DNA from: a bacterium
GTDB lineage: Bacteria > Sumerlaeota > Sumerlaeia > SLMS01 > JAHLLQ01
Reading direction: 5' to 3'
DNA length: 64,000 nucleotides
Assembly: GCA_020444065.1 (NCBI GenBank)
Contig: JAHLLQ010000002.1
Coordinates: forward strand, 248,001 to 312,000
Below are positions 63,321 to 64,000 of this stretch, piece after piece (positions within the stretch are counted from its first letter, which is position 1; each line of letters opens with the position of its first letter). The position numbers and the translations under genes are program-made. Below the pieces are notes generated by a model that saw nothing but the letters and a program-made list of their open reading frames with translations, searched no databases and was not told where the DNA came from.

Positions 63321-64000
63321 ATGCGCGTGCTCTTCCTCACTCCCAGTGTCCGAATGCTCGGTGCAAGGCAGTCTCTCCATGCGCTGACGACGCATCTTCC
63401 CCCCGATGTCGAGCCCCTCGTCGTATGCTCGGGAAGTGGAGGCTTAACTCAAGAGCTGCAAGCATCTAACATCCCGGTTGAGGTGGTTTCGCATGGTGCC
63501 TGGAGGAAACTGGGGGGACGTGCCCATGCAATTCTGCGTCAATTGCCCGCTTTGCGTCGAATTTCGCGCCGCTTTTTGCCCCACGTGATCCACTGCAACG
63601 AGTTCCACTCGACCCCCCAGGGCGTCGCCACGGCGCGGGGCACAGGGGGGGAAGTGGGCATTTCCACCCATATCCGCCTCGGGATCCGTCCGGATCAGAT
63701 TTCCAAGTACAGCCTTCCGCGATGCCACCGAATCGTCGCTGTCAGCGAAGCCTGCCGAGGACTCCTGGCCGGCTCTGTGGTCGAGGATCGGACCCGGGTC
63801 GTATACAACGGCGTCGATCTGTCGGCGTTCGAGCCTGCCGAGCGCGATCTGACTGTCCGGAACGAATGCGGGTGGGGGGCGGACGAGCTTGTTGTGGGAC
63901 TTCTCGGCCTGATTTCACCCCGCAAAAACCAGCTCGTCGCTGCGGAGGCCGTTGCCTTGGCCAATAAACGGGGCATTCCCGCCAGGCTGCTTCTGGCCGG
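63321..64000 (+). CDS. glycosyltransferase family 4-like protein (N-terminal part)
   Basis: The frame opens at ATG 63321 and is still open at the window edge, giving about 226 residues. It begins MRVLFLTPSVRMLGARQSLH and has a GT4-like N-terminal domain: VVCSGSGGLTQEL, HVIHCNEFHSTPQGV, VGISTHIRLG and RIVAVSEACRGLLAG. The start of the donor-binding half follows: VYNGVDLSAFEP, then VVGLLGLISPRKNQLVAAEAV. The V-x-N-G-V-D and G-R/L-x-x-x-K-N spacing are typical of GT-B glycosyltransferases. It is divergent from mraZ. The product, perhaps a cell-envelope glycan, cannot be told. Confidence 0.85.
   Translation, partial: MRVLFLTPSVRMLGARQSLHALTTHLPPDVEPLVVCSGSGGLTQELQASNIPVEVVSHGAWRKLGGRAHAILRQLPALRRISRRFLPHVIHCNEFHSTPQGVATARGTGGEVGISTHIRLGIRPDQISKYSLPRCHRIVAVSEACRGLLAGSVVEDRTRVVYNGVDLSAFEPAERDLTVRNECGWGADELVVGLLGLISPRKNQLVAAEAVALANKRGIPARLLLA

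Overview
The window (about 60% G+C by eye) is bacterial chromosome with dense, mostly operonic genes and clear Shine-Dalgarno sites. MurE carries the DNPR motif typical of meso-diaminopimelate-adding enzymes, and there are signal peptides, lipoboxes and many type II secretion / type IV pilus-like prepilins, so a diderm with DAP peptidoglycan is likely. The recurring pilin C-terminal signature (S-x-GPD ... YDPTNG ... GDI), the CotH/lamin-tail protein and the gene mix resemble Candidatus Sumerlaeota (BRC1) or a neighbouring Planctomycetes/Lentisphaerae-like lineage. That placement is a guess from style, not from a marker gene.

Layout. 1-4092 (+): tail of a multi-pass membrane protein, a secreted CotH-kinase/lamin-tail protein and a DUF445 membrane protein. 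4094-6154 (-): a membrane protein and two bacterial PH-domain membrane proteins. 6330-11740 (-): pseudopilin locus with two large PilX-like proteins and two minor-pilin-like proteins, with a 62-bp repeat present twice. 12200-16798 (+): overlapping operon of ECF sigma factor, FecR-like protein, GspG-like pilin and FG-GAP/NHL-type beta-propeller protein. 17112-20481 (+): glnA, P-II (glnB/glnK) and mnmE. 20488-28623 (-): four tandem paralogous secreted proteins (three lipoproteins) whose C-termini carry two modules sharing the pilin signature. 28746-30496 (+): HAD hydrolase and DUF4405 membrane protein. 30503-41534 (-): giant carboxypeptidase-regulatory-repeat protein, moaB, acs, zincin metalloprotease and a silk-like Ala-rich secreted protein. 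41874-44498 (+): mprF. 44608-46587 (-): an A+T-richer unknown gene and a membrane protein.

46675-62984 (-) is a nearly complete dcw (division and cell wall) cluster, read from mraZ: mraZ, rsmH, ftsL, ftsI (with PASTA), murE, murF, mraY, murD, ftsW, murG, murC, murB, ftsQ. ftsA, ftsZ and ddl do not follow. The cluster has two unusual gaps (ftsL-ftsI 664 nt, murD-mraY 139 nt) that share a GGAAC-rich micro-repeat. After mraZ a divergent glycosyltransferase gene runs off the window end.

The dcw genes make and polymerise lipid II at the septum. glnA and P-II form the nitrogen assimilation pair. The most unusual content is the pilin-signature material: three separate loci within 22 kb carry pilin-like leaders or the same C-terminal signature, with no secretion ATPase, platform protein or prepilin peptidase nearby. 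No tRNA, rRNA, CRISPR array, insertion sequence or phage gene was recognised.
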